10,579 nt of DNA, taken from NCBI GenBank assembly GCA_903921295.1, contig CAIXOZ010000181.1, positions 1 to 10,579 on the forward strand. The letters run 5' to 3'. This stretch comes from an uncultured cyanobacterium (GTDB taxonomy: Bacteria; Cyanobacteriota; Cyanobacteriia; PCC-6307; Cyanobiaceae). Below are positions 1 through 6,719 of this stretch, piece by piece. Both the position numbers and the translations under genes were made by a program. Under the pieces are notes generated by a model. It was not told where the DNA came from. It did no database searches and worked only from the letters and a program-made list of their open reading frames with translations. Positions within the stretch are counted from its first letter, which is position 1, and each line of letters opens with the position of its first letter.

Positions 1-1257
1 ACGGGCTTCGACATCATCTTTTTCTGGGTGGCCCGGATGACGATGATGGCCGGCGCCTTCACCGGCCAGATGCCCTTCCGGGACGTCTACATCCACGGCC
101 TGGTGCGGGATGAGAACAACCGCAAGATGAGCAAATCGGCGGGGAATGGCATCGATCCGCTGTTGCTGATCGATCGCTACGGCGCCGATGCCCTGCGCTT
201 CGCCCTGGTGCGCGAAGTGGCCGGCGCCGGTCAGGACATCCGCCTCGACTACGACCGCAGGTCCGACACCTCGGCCACGGTGGAGGCCGCGCGCAACTTC
301 GCCACCAAGCTCTGGAACGTCACCCGCTTCGCGCTGATGAATCTGGACGGCGAAACGCCGGCGTCTCTGGGTGAACCCGACCCGGCCGCGCTGCAGTTGG
401 CGGATCGCTGGATCCTCTCGCGCCTGGCGCGGGTGAATCGTGAAACCGCTGAGCGTTATGGCAGCTATGGCCTTGGTGAAGCGTCCAAGGGCCTGTATGA
501 GTTCGCCTGGAACGAGGTGTGCGACTGGTACGTGGAGCTGATCAAGCGGCGCCTCAATCCGGGCGAGAACCCCAGCCCCGAGGCCCTCGCCGATCAGCGC
601 ACGGCCCGGCAGGTCCTGGCCAAGGTGCTCCATGACCTGCTGCTGATGCTGCAGCCGCTGATGCCCCATCTCACGGAAGAGCTCTGGCATGGCCTCACCG
701 GCCAGCCCGCCGACACCTTTCTCTCCCTGCAGCATTGGCCTGCGCAGAAGGCGACCGCCCTCGACGATGGTCTGGAGGTCTCCTTCAGTGCGTTGATCGA
801 GGCGATCCGGGTGGTGCGCAACCTGCGGGCCGTGGCCGGACTCAAGCCCAGCCAGAGCGTGCCGGTGCGCTTCGTCAGTGGCCGCAGCGACCTCGTGGCG
901 GTTCTCAGGGCCGCCACTGCCGACATCACCGCCCTCACCCGCGCCGAACGCGTGGAGGTGCTTGATCCGGCCGCGGCGGAGGCCGCTCCGGCCAGTCGCT
1001 CCCTCGCCGGCGTCAGCGGCGAGCTGCAGGTGCTGCTGCCGATCGAGGGTCTGGTGGATCTCGAGGCCCTGCGCGGCCGCCTCGAGAAGGACATCGCCAA
1101 GGCGGAGAAGGAGATCAAGGGCCTGAGCAGCCGCCTCGCCAACCCCAACTTCGCGGATAAGGCGCCGCCGGAGGTGGTGGCCGACTGTCAGGCCAACCTG
1201 GCCGACGCCGAGGCCCAGGCGGCCCTGGCCCGCAGACGACTGGTCGATCTCGGGTAG
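1..1257 (+). CDS. valS: Valyl-tRNA synthetase, C-terminal part (5' end outside window)
   Basis: This cytoplasmic class I aminoacyl-tRNA synthetase charges tRNA-Val with valine. The reading frame is open from base 1, so the start lies upstream. The 418 visible codons are a bit under half of a typical ValRS of roughly 900 residues. The sequence shows the end of the Rossmann catalytic domain, with FDIIFFWVARM near the start and the KMSKS ATP-binding signature at bases 124-138 (visible codons 42-46). The anticodon-binding helical domain follows, with WNVTRFAL and the LYEFAWNEVCDWYVE block around codons 165-180. The last 65 or so codons are charged and helical (LRGRLEKDIAKAEKEIKGL), matching the C-terminal coiled coil that is specific to ValRS and contacts tRNA. 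Stop is TAG at 1255-1257. It converges with the MFS gene across a short hairpin. The identity is secure. Confidence 0.97.
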   Translation, partial: TGFDIIFFWVARMTMMAGAFTGQMPFRDVYIHGLVRDENNRKMSKSAGNGIDPLLLIDRYGADALRFALVREVAGAGQDIRLDYDRRSDTSATVEAARNFATKLWNVTRFALMNLDGETPASLGEPDPAALQLADRWILSRLARVNRETAERYGSYGLGEASKGLYEFAWNEVCDWYVELIKRRLNPGENPSPEALADQRTARQVLAKVLHDLLLMLQPLMPHLTEELWHGLTGQPADTFLSLQHWPAQKATALDDGLEVSFSALIEAIRVVRNLRAVAGLKPSQSVPVRFVSGRSDLVAVLRAATADITALTRAERVEVLDPAAAEAAPASRSLAGVSGELQVLLPIEGLVDLEALRGRLEKDIAKAEKEIKGLSSRLANPNFADKAPPEVVADCQANLADAEAQAALARRRLVDLG

Positions 1258-1264
1258 TGCGTTC

Positions 1265-1290
1265 AGCCCTGCCGCGGCTGTCCCAGGGCT
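1265..1290. terminator. Candidate bidirectional hairpin between valS and the MFS gene
   Basis: The arms AGCCCTG (1265-1271) and CAGGGCT (1284-1290) form a perfect 7-bp stem around a 12-base GC-rich loop. It lies in the 31-base gap between two convergent stop codons and just reaches into the MFS stop. Position and symmetry suit a shared terminator. There is no clear T-run on either side, so it would not be a classic rho-independent terminator. A competing smaller stem (CAGCC/GGCTG, 1264-1280) is also possible. Confidence 0.4.
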
Positions 1291-2440
1291 AGTCCTCCAG
1301 CCGCTGCACCGGGATCACGGACACGGCGGCCACGATCGCCAGCAGCAGCAGGGACAGCATCGCGCCCCGGGCACCGTGCACCATCCCGGCGGTGATCGCG
1401 CCCAGGGCGGCGGCAGGGCCCCAGCACAGATTCATCAGAACGGTGGCGTGTGCCGGATCGCCTCGGAGGTCGCGAACCCCGTCTCCCACGAGGGCCAGGC
1501 CTGGTCCGGCCACGGCCAGCATGAACGCACCGGCGATGGCGATCAGTGCCACGGTCGGGATCTTCAAGGTGGCGCCCAGCATCAGCAGGATCGCGAACGC
1601 CGAGACGCCCAATGCCAGCAGCAACGGTCTGCGCCGCCCGCGGCGATCGCTGGCCTGGCCGATGCGCGGCGCCAGAAACACATTGATCACGGCGATGCCG
1701 CTGAAGGCGATCGCAATGGCGGTGGCGCCGGCTCCGATTTCATCCAGTCTGTAGGTGCCCGACAGCGTCAGCACCCCGAGCGCGTAGCCCGGGACCGAGG
1801 TGATCCACAGGGCTGTCCGGATCGTCCCTGAGCTCAAATAGCGACCGATCGCCCGCATGGACACGTGCTCGGTGTTGGGCACCCTGGGTAGTCGCGAGCA
1901 GAGTCCGGCCACGACCGCCTGAGCGGCCGCCACCGCGCAGAACACCGGTTCCCGGCCCAGCGTCACCGCGAGGTTGCCCATCAGGGGCCCCACGGCCGAG
2001 CCGGCAGCCGAGCCGCTGTAGACCGTGCCGATGGCCTGGCCCTGCTCCGACTCGTCGGCCAGCGCTGCGGCCATGGCCAGCAGTCCTGTGTAGGCGATCA
2101 CGCTGCCCACGCCCACAAGCAGGCGTGCCCCCAGCAGCGTCACGAAGGAGTCGCCCAGGGCAAAGCCGAGCGTTGCGAGGGCGACGCCGCTGACGCCGAG
2201 GGCGCCGGTCGCTCGTGGTCCGATGCGCGCCGACAGCCAGGAGGCCGGAATGGTGCCAAGCCAGTAGCCGATCGCATAGCCGGCAACCAGCAGGCCGGCC
2301 TGTTCGTGGCCAAAGCCCAGCGCGTCGTCGAGCTGGGTCAGCAGGGGGGCCAGAGCTGTGTAAAACAGTGATTCGCTGAGGGCCCCGAGGGCGCAGATCA
2401 GGATCGCCAAGGCTGCTGTGCGCCGATTCGGCCGTCCCAT
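1289..2440 (-). CDS. Major facilitator superfamily (MFS) transporter, DHA1-like
   Basis: This is a predicted inner-membrane secondary transporter of 383 residues, a normal length for a 12-helix MFS protein. Hydrophobic segments run along the whole chain. The loop between helices 8 and 9 carries a clear MFS motif A copy, GQASDRRGRRR, at about residues 261-271. The equivalent N-terminal loop (SWLSARIGPRATG, about 68-80) is a weaker version. Small-residue-rich helices such as YSGSAAGSAVGPLMG (about 141-155) fit the drug/metabolite efflux (DHA1-like) branch, but the substrate cannot be read from the sequence. I chose ATG at 2440. A GTG at 2446 in the same frame would add two residues; neither has a strong ribosome binding site. 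The gene starts 6-12 bases after the stop of a decayed DevA-like reading frame on the same strand, so it may once have been the last gene of an exporter operon. No promoter of its own is obvious. Confidence 0.88.
   Translation of the reverse strand: MGRPNRRTAALAILICALGALSESLFYTALAPLLTQLDDALGFGHEQAGLLVAGYAIGYWLGTIPASWLSARIGPRATGALGVSGVALATLGFALGDSFVTLLGARLLVGVGSVIAYTGLLAMAAALADESEQGQAIGTVYSGSAAGSAVGPLMGNLAVTLGREPVFCAVAAAQAVVAGLCSRLPRVPNTEHVSMRAIGRYLSSGTIRTALWITSVPGYALGVLTLSGTYRLDEIGAGATAIAIAFSGIAVINVFLAPRIGQASDRRGRRRPLLLALGVSAFAILLMLGATLKIPTVALIAIAGAFMLAVAGPGLALVGDGVRDLRGDPAHATVLMNLCWGPAAALGAITAGMVHGARGAMLSLLLLAIVAAVSVIPVQRLED
1643..1650. repeat. HIP1 palindrome copy GCGATCGC
   Basis: This is the first of six GCGATCGC copies found by eye. 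The others are at 1707-1714, 3020-3027, 3744-3751, 6597-6604 and 10402-10409. All lie inside coding sequence (MFS, ATPase, reductase, deacetylase). HIP1 is a highly iterated palindrome of many cyanobacterial genomes, so it is useful as a lineage marker. Confidence 0.85.
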
Positions 2441-2452
2441 CGCCACCGATGC

Positions 2453-2594
2453 TCAGCGGCTGACGTCGACCAGGCGGCCGCCGTCGAGGTTGACGCGCTG
2501 ATCGGCGATGTCGAGCAGGTTGTTGTCGTGGGTGGCCATCACGATCAAGGGCAGCGGTCCGTTCATCGGCCAGCAGCAGGCTGGGCCTCTCGCC
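2453..2594 (-). pseudogene. DevA-type ABC transporter ATPase remnant (3' end only)
   Basis: Two pieces of a DevA-like (MacB/LolD-related) ATPase lie end to end in different frames. Bases 2594-2544 read GERPSLLLADERTAALD, a Walker B region with the usual DEPT changed to DERT. Bases 2545-2453 read VMATHDNNLLDIAD..., the H-loop and C-terminal end, stopping at TGA 2453-2455. In intact family members roughly two dozen residues separate these blocks. Here they abut with a change of frame, so a deletion of about 70 bases is inferred. No Walker A, Q-loop or LSGGQ signature occurs upstream on this strand, so the N-terminal two thirds is missing. The product cannot be functional as an ATPase. The longer open frame up to about 2818 is composite and does not resemble the family beyond 2594. 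The partner genes devB and devC are not in the window. Confidence 0.72.
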
Positions 2595-2733
2595 CCGCCC
2601 ACGCCAGCAGCCCCATCGCGCCGTTGCGCAGCAGCATCAGGGCGATCAGACGCTGCTTCCGGTGCCCGGAAGTGCGTTGCGGCGGCGGTGTCGCCCCCGG
2701 GGCCAGGGCAGGTGACTGTGGGGGTTCGGGCAT
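2563..2733 (-). other. Short membrane-like reading frame upstream of the devA scar
   Basis: This is a 56-codon frame from ATG at 2733 to TGA at 2563-2565. It starts with a Pro/Gln/Ala-rich leader (MPEPPQSPALAPG), then a basic patch (HRKQR), then a hydrophobic stretch, LIALMLLRNGAMGLLAWAG, at about residues 29-47. That arrangement looks like the cytoplasmic tail and first helix of a membrane-anchored protein. The final residues are read from DNA that encodes the DevA Walker B segment in another frame, so the ORF probably ends by running into the scar. It may be the N-terminus of a lost gene, for example a membrane-fusion protein, or a chance frame. I do not recognise it as a known protein. Confidence 0.25.
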
Positions 2734-2778
2734 GGGTGCACGGCGCCGCCTTCACGCTAGGGAGATCGGCGCTGCCGG

Positions 2779-2812
2779 GCTGTCTTTGGTACCAACCGGC
2801 GGGCCGGACAGC
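2779..2812. promoter_or_regulatory. Dense dyad element upstream of the exporter operon
   Basis: Outer arms GCTGTC (2779-2784) and GACAGC (2807-2812) enclose a perfect 10-bp palindrome TTGGTACCAA (2786-2795) and a small CCGG-cggg-CCGG hairpin (2796-2807). It sits about 80 bases before the ATPase start at 2891 and about 45 bases upstream of the minus-strand ATG at 2733, so it lies between divergent starts. It could be an operator or a leader hairpin. No convincing -35/-10 pair was found around it, and no known regulator site is recognised. Confidence 0.25.
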
Positions 2813-2890
2813 GCACAATGCCCCTGGATGCGTGCGGTCAACGGGCCCGATGGCGGCCCCCTGCGCCTCTCACTTCTCCCGGATGCTGCC

Positions 2891-3871
2891 GTGATTCAGG
2901 TTGAGCGCCTCAGCAAGAGCTACCGGGTGGCCAGCAAAGCCCCCGGCCTGGCCGGCACTGTGCGCCATTTCCTGCAGCGGCGCACCCGTGAGGTGGCGGC
3001 CGTGCGCGAGCTCAGCTTTGCGATCGCCCCCGGGGAGATGGTGGGGTTTCTCGGCGCCAATGGCGCCGGCAAGACCACCACCTTGAAGATGCTCTGCGGC
3101 CTGATCCATCCCAGCGCCGGGCATGTGCGGGTGGCAGGCTTTGAGCCCCGGCGGCGGCAGCGGGCCTTTCTGCAGCAGATCACCCTGGTGATGGGCCAGA
3201 AGCAGCAGCTGATCTGGGATCTGCCGCCGCTCGATTCGCTGCGGGTGAATGCCGCCGTCTATGGCCTGGGCGAACGGGAGGCGGAAGGGCGCATCGCCGA
3301 ACTGGCCGAGATGCTGGAACTCGGCGAGGAGCTCACCCGCCCGGTGCGGAAGCTGTCGCTGGGGCAGCGGATGAAGGCGGAGCTGCTGGCGGCCCTGCTG
3401 CACCGACCCTCGGTCCTCTTTCTGGATGAGCCCACCCTCGGCCTCGACGTCAACGCCCAGGCGCGGGTGCGCAGCTTCCTGGCCGACTACAACCGCCAGA
3501 GCGGTGCGACTGTGCTGCTCACCAGCCACTACATGGCCGACATCACGGCGCTCTGTCCGCGGGTGCTGCTGATCCACAACGGTGCGCTGGGCCATGATGG
3601 CTCGCTCGAGGCCCTGGCTGCCCGTCTGGCGCCCTGCCGCCAGGTGCGCCTGGAGCTGGCCGATCCCGTGGATCCGGCGGCGCTGGCGGCCTATGGCCAG
3701 CTGGAGGCCTGGGAGGGGCGCAGCGCCTCGCTGCTCGTGCCCCGCGATCGCCTCACCACCAACGTGGCTGCACTCCTCGCCGGCTTTGAGGTGCGCGATC
3801 TCGAGGTCAGCGATCCGCCGATCGAGGAGCTGATCGGCGGCCTGTTCCGTGCGGCCGATAGCTTGCCCTGA
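2891..3871 (+). CDS. ABC-2 type exporter, ATP-binding subunit (COG4586 type)
   Basis: This is the cytoplasmic ATPase of an ABC exporter, 326 residues from GTG at 2891. Visible motifs, in order, are Walker A GANGAGKT (55-62), Q-loop Gln in VMGQKQQLIWD (about 103), signature LSLGQ (156-160), Walker B VLFLDEPTLGLD (175-186) and H-loop His in TSHYMADI (about 213). All catalytic residues are present. A basic insert after the first strand (GTVRHFLQRRTREVAAVREL) and a C-terminal extension of about 90 residues are typical of COG4586, whose members pair with the two permeases found downstream. The open frame runs back to 2528, and ATG at 2828 is another start. Homology as I know it begins at MIQVERLSKSYRV, and the extra upstream sequence reads antisense over the devA scar, so the GTG is preferred. 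No good Shine-Dalgarno sequence is visible. It is the first gene of the operon ending at 5789. Substrate unknown. Confidence 0.92.
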   Translation: MIQVERLSKSYRVASKAPGLAGTVRHFLQRRTREVAAVRELSFAIAPGEMVGFLGANGAGKTTTLKMLCGLIHPSAGHVRVAGFEPRRRQRAFLQQITLVMGQKQQLIWDLPPLDSLRVNAAVYGLGEREAEGRIAELAEMLELGEELTRPVRKLSLGQRMKAELLAALLHRPSVLFLDEPTLGLDVNAQARVRSFLADYNRQSGATVLLTSHYMADITALCPRVLLIHNGALGHDGSLEALAARLAPCRQVRLELADPVDPAALAAYGQLEAWEGRSASLLVPRDRLTTNVAALLAGFEVRDLEVSDPPIEELIGGLFRAADSLP

Positions 3872-3890
3872 TGTTCTTGCGGATCAACCC

Positions 3891-4169
3891 ATGCAGGCCA
3901 GCTGGAATGGCGCCGTGATCGCCAGCAGCGATGACATCGTCACCGTGGAGGGCAATGCCTACTTTCCCCCCGAGGCCCTGAACCCGGCCTGCTTCCAGCC
4001 TTCCGACCGTCGCACCACCTGCGGCTGGAAGGGTGAGGCGCACTACTACAACGTCGTCGTAGATGGCCAGGTCAATGCCGATGCCGCCTGGTTCTATCCC
4101 GAGCCGAAGGATGCGGCGGCCGAGATCAGAGGCCGGGTGGCCTTCTGGAAAGGAGTGAAGGTCAGCTGA
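3891..4169 (+). CDS. DUF427 domain protein
   Basis: This small soluble protein of 92 residues consists almost wholly of one DUF427 (PF04248) domain. The characteristic run is visible: WNGAVIASSDD (5-15), VEGNAYFPPEAL (19-30), TTCGWKGEAHYYNV (42-55), AAWFYPEPK (65-73) and VAFWKGVKV (83-91). It has no signal peptide or membrane segment, so it is presumably cytoplasmic. The biochemical function of the family is not established. ATG at 3891 is 19 bases after the ATPase stop; an in-frame GTG at 3849 would overlap that gene and add residues outside the domain, so ATG is preferred. The first permease gene starts one base after this gene's stop. Its position between the ATPase and permease genes suggests co-expression, but it is not a known subunit of ABC-2 exporters. 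Confidence 0.9.
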   Translation: MQASWNGAVIASSDDIVTVEGNAYFPPEALNPACFQPSDRRTTCGWKGEAHYYNVVVDGQVNADAAWFYPEPKDAAAEIRGRVAFWKGVKVS

Positions 4170-4170
4170 G

Positions 4171-4977
4171 GTGGCCGGGGCCGGCCCGATCCGACGCCGC
4201 CTGCGGGTGGCGAGCGCCCTGCTCGGCAGTCAGTACGCCCTGATGCTGGAGTACCGCGCTGAGATCGCCCTCTGGGCCCTCTCCGGTCTCCTTCCTTTCA
4301 TCATGCTGGCTCTATGGAGCCAGGCTCCTGCGGGCGAGGCCCTGGGCTTTGGACCCGGCGGCTTGTCGCGCTACTTCCTCAGCGCCTATCTGGTGCGCCA
4401 GTTCTCAGTGGCCTGGGTGGTCTATGCCTTCGAGGAGGACGCCCTGCTCGGTCGTCTGTCGCCGTTCCTGCTGCAGCCCCTGCATCCCCTCTGGCGTTAC
4501 GTGGCCGCGCATCTGGCCGAGCAGCTGAGCCGCTTGCCCTTTGCCCTGACGATCGTGGCTCTGTTCTTCACGATCCAGCCTGGGGCGTTCTGGTTGCCCC
4601 ATCCCGGCCAGCTTCTGCTGGCCTGGTTGGCCACCCTGGCCTCCTTTGCGGTCGCCTTTCTGCTCCAGAGCCTGATCGCCGCGCTCTGCTTCTGGAGCGA
4701 GAAGGCCAGTGCCCTCGAGCGGCTGCTGACCGTGCCGATGCTCTTCTTCTCCGGTCTGCTGGCGCCTCTGGCGGCGTTCCCCGAGCCGGTGCGCGCCGTG
4801 GCCCGATGGACCCCCTTCCCCTGGCTGATTGATTTCCCGGCCCGGCTGCTGGCCGGTCTGCCTGTTCAGGTGGTTCTTGGCTTCGCTGTGCAGCTGGCCT
4901 GGATCGTTCTGCTGCTGCCTCTGGTGTTGCTGCTCTGGCGCGCCGGCGTTCGCCGCTACACGGCGATGGGCGCCTGA
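4171..4977 (+). CDS. ABC-2 type exporter permease 1 (ABC2_membrane_6, COG4587 type)
   Basis: This is an integral membrane subunit of 268 residues. About six hydrophobic segments are visible, near residues 30-50, 68-90, 122-140, 147-172, 185-203 and 232-256, the usual layout of ABC-2 permeases. The N-terminus is short and basic (RRRLRVASALL). The LLGRLSPFLLQPLHPLWRY segment (about 92-110) corresponds to the conserved cytoplasmic loop of this family, and the C-terminus ends in RRYTAMGA. The start is GTG at 4171, one base after the DUF427 stop, with an AAAGGAG ribosome binding site at 4149-4155 inside the preceding gene; this spacing is rather long. The stop overlaps the next start by one base, so translational coupling is likely. 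It is expected to form a heterodimer with permease 2 and to be powered by the ATPase encoded from 2891. Confidence 0.9.
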   Translation: MAGAGPIRRRLRVASALLGSQYALMLEYRAEIALWALSGLLPFIMLALWSQAPAGEALGFGPGGLSRYFLSAYLVRQFSVAWVVYAFEEDALLGRLSPFLLQPLHPLWRYVAAHLAEQLSRLPFALTIVALFFTIQPGAFWLPHPGQLLLAWLATLASFAVAFLLQSLIAALCFWSEKASALERLLTVPMLFFSGLLAPLAAFPEPVRAVARWTPFPWLIDFPARLLAGLPVQVVLGFAVQLAWIVLLLPLVLLLWRAGVRRYTAMGA

Positions 4978-5789
4978 TGATGCCCGAGCTGATCCGCTAC
5001 GCACGCAGTCTGCGGCGCTTCTGGGGCACGGCTCTGGCTGGCCAGCTCGAATATCAGCTCAATGTGCTCCTGGAATTGCTGGCCGCGCTCGCCACGCTTG
5101 CCGGCAGTGTGCTGATTCTGTCGCTGTTCTTCGGGCCGGGAGAGGGCGGCGGCCGCCAGCTGGGCGGCTGGAGCTGGCAGGAGGCCTTGGTGGTTCAGGG
5201 CATCTACACGCTGCTCGATGGTGTGGCCAGCACCTGGCTGCGGCCCAATCTCGGCGCCATCGTCACCCATGTGCGGGAGGGCACCCTCGATTTTGTGCTG
5301 CTCAAGCCGATCGACAGCCAGTTCTGGTTGTCGCTGCGCACCCTGTCGCCCGCCGGCCTCAGTGAGATCGCCCTCGGGCTTGGCCTGATCGCCTGGGCCG
5401 TGCCCCGGGCCGGCGCCGCCCCCACGGTCGGATCGCTGGCCCTGGCGCTGTTGTTGTTGCTGGCCGGCGTGCTGGTTCTGTATGCGCTCTGGTTTCTGCT
5501 GGCCACCACCAGCATCTGGTTCGTGAAGACCTGGAACGCCACCGAGGTACTGCGTGCCGCCCTCACCGCCGGCCGCTTCCCCCTCAGTGCCTACCCCCCC
5601 GGTCTGCGGTTGCTGTTCACCCTGGTGCTGCCTGTGGCCTTCCTCACCACCGTGCCGGCTGAGGCGATGCTCGGGCGGGTGACGTTGCCCTGGATCGGCC
5701 TGGCCCTGGCGGCCGCGGCTCTCGGGTTGGGGCTCAGTCGTGCCTTCTGGCGCTATGCCCTGCGCCACTACACCTCGGCCTCCAGCTGA
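4977..5789 (+). CDS. ABC-2 type exporter permease 2 (ABC2_membrane_6, COG3694 type)
   Basis: This second membrane subunit has 270 residues and about six hydrophobic segments, including near residues 30-50, 120-140, 147-180 and 200-255. The family hallmark VREGTLDFVLLKPIDSQFW is at about residues 100-118, and the C-terminus ends in LRHYTSASS, which resembles COG3694 members. ATG at 4977 shares its A with the stop of permease 1; a second ATG follows directly at 4980. It is the last gene of the operon. Its end overlaps the convergent reductase gene by 22 bases, which leaves no room for an independent terminator between them. Related two-permease plus one-ATPase sets are widespread and mostly uncharacterised, so the cargo is unknown. 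Confidence 0.91.
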   Translation: MMPELIRYARSLRRFWGTALAGQLEYQLNVLLELLAALATLAGSVLILSLFFGPGEGGGRQLGGWSWQEALVVQGIYTLLDGVASTWLRPNLGAIVTHVREGTLDFVLLKPIDSQFWLSLRTLSPAGLSEIALGLGLIAWAVPRAGAAPTVGSLALALLLLLAGVLVLYALWFLLATTSIWFVKTWNATEVLRAALTAGRFPLSAYPPGLRLLFTLVLPVAFLTTVPAEAMLGRVTLPWIGLALAAAALGLGLSRAFWRYALRHYTSASS

Positions 5790-6661
5790 GGAGCGCCGGT
5801 CAGCGCGTGCAGGGCGCTGTAGTCGAGGCCATCGAGGCCTGCGGCGGTGGCCCGCTGCAGCAGGCTCTGCAGTCCGCTCAGTCCCTGCACATCCAGCCCC
5901 TGGGCCCGGGCGGCCTCGACGAACAGGTTCAGGTCCTTGCGCAGGTGCGCGGTGGGGAAGTTGGGGTTGCTGTAGTCGCCGGCCAGCTCCTTGGCCAGTT
6001 TCTTGTCGAAGGTGGGGGCGTGCAGGGCGCTGGCCCTCAGGATCGCCATGAAGGCCTCCACCTCGACCCCGGCCGCCTGCACGCCATGCAAGGCCAGCGA
6101 GAAACTGTGGGTAAGGCTGGCGATCAGCTGGTTCAGGGCCAGCTTGGTGTGGGTGGCCGCCCCCACAGGCCCCAGCGGTTTCGGGGCGGGATCGAGCTCC
6201 CGCAGCACCGGCAGGGCCCGTTCCAACGCGGTCGCTTCGCCACCCACCATCACCTGCAGGTTGCCCTGCAGCGCCTCGGGCCGGCTGCCGAGCACGGGAG
6301 TTTCCAGAAACGCGGCCCCAAGAACGGCCAGATCACGCTCCAGGCCGACGCTTTCGCTGGGCGCGATCGTGGCCACCTGCAGAACCAGCCGTCCGGCCAG
6401 CGCGTCGGCGGCCTGTTCGAGCAGCACCGCCTGGGTGGTGGGACCGTCGCTGAGCACCGTGATCACCAGCTTGGAAGCGGCGACGGCCTGCTGCGGCGTG
6501 GGCGCCGGCTGGGCACCGAGGGCCACCAGGGGGGCCAGCCGCTCCTGGCTGCGGTTCCAGACGGTGACGGCATGGCCGCGGCTGATCAGGCGCTCGGCGA
6601 TCGCCGCGCCGAGCAGTCCTGTGCCCAGCACCGTGATCGTCTTCGGTGTTGCCGCTTCCAT
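5768..6661 (-). CDS. NAD(P)-dependent oxidoreductase, beta-hydroxyacid dehydrogenase family
   Basis: This is a cytoplasmic reductase of 297 residues, the usual size for the 3-hydroxyisobutyrate dehydrogenase / glyoxylate-succinic semialdehyde reductase family. The N-terminal Rossmann fold shows VLGTGLLG (11-18, GxGxxG). WNR at 35-37 follows the second strand, and Asn-Arg there is usual for NADPH-preferring members. The substrate segment TPVLGSRPEALQGNL (121-135) matches the APVxGS...A..G.L motif. The catalytic Lys is visible in GAATHTKLALNQ (K173, with N177 one turn later). The C-terminal helical domain carries YSNPNFPTAHLRKDLNL (230-246), common in GLYR-like enzymes. Small aldehyde acids such as glyoxylate or succinic semialdehyde are likely substrates; this is inferred from the family. 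ATG at 6661 has a GGAG ribosome binding site at 6667-6670. It may be transcribed after the RTX gene on the same strand, 58 bases apart, though their functions look unrelated. Confidence 0.9.
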   Translation of the reverse strand: MEAATPKTITVLGTGLLGAAIAERLISRGHAVTVWNRSQERLAPLVALGAQPAPTPQQAVAASKLVITVLSDGPTTQAVLLEQAADALAGRLVLQVATIAPSESVGLERDLAVLGAAFLETPVLGSRPEALQGNLQVMVGGEATALERALPVLRELDPAPKPLGPVGAATHTKLALNQLIASLTHSFSLALHGVQAAGVEVEAFMAILRASALHAPTFDKKLAKELAGDYSNPNFPTAHLRKDLNLFVEAARAQGLDVQGLSGLQSLLQRATAAGLDGLDYSALHALTGAPQLEAEV

Positions 6662-6719
6662 CGAGGCTCCAGGTCTGGGGGCTCAAGTTACCGGCCGCCG
6701 CCGGGCGCGGGTTCAGGGT

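Noticed and set aside
594..1148. 184-codon minus-strand frame inside valS
   Set aside because: It is antisense to the well-supported ValRS C-terminal domain and consists of Arg/Ser-rich low-information sequence.
2453..2818. A single intact 121-residue minus-strand gene
   Set aside because: Only its last 31 codons resemble a protein family (DevA C-terminus). The Walker B part of the same family is in another frame, so this is a composite frame over a pseudogene.
2813..2820. GCACAATG as a -10 promoter box for the exporter operon
   Set aside because: It matches the -10 consensus poorly and no -35 element occurs at 16-19 bases upstream.
2528..2890. N-terminal extension of the ABC ATPase by up to 121 residues
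   Set aside because: The extension is read antisense over the devA scar and the dyad region, is rich in Arg, Gly and Ala without family resemblance, and the conserved ATPase fold begins right after the GTG at 2891.
4956..5768. 270-codon minus-strand frame opposite permease 2
   Set aside because: It is a Gln/Gly-rich mirror of the permease coding strand with no protein-like motif; the permease has family hallmarks.
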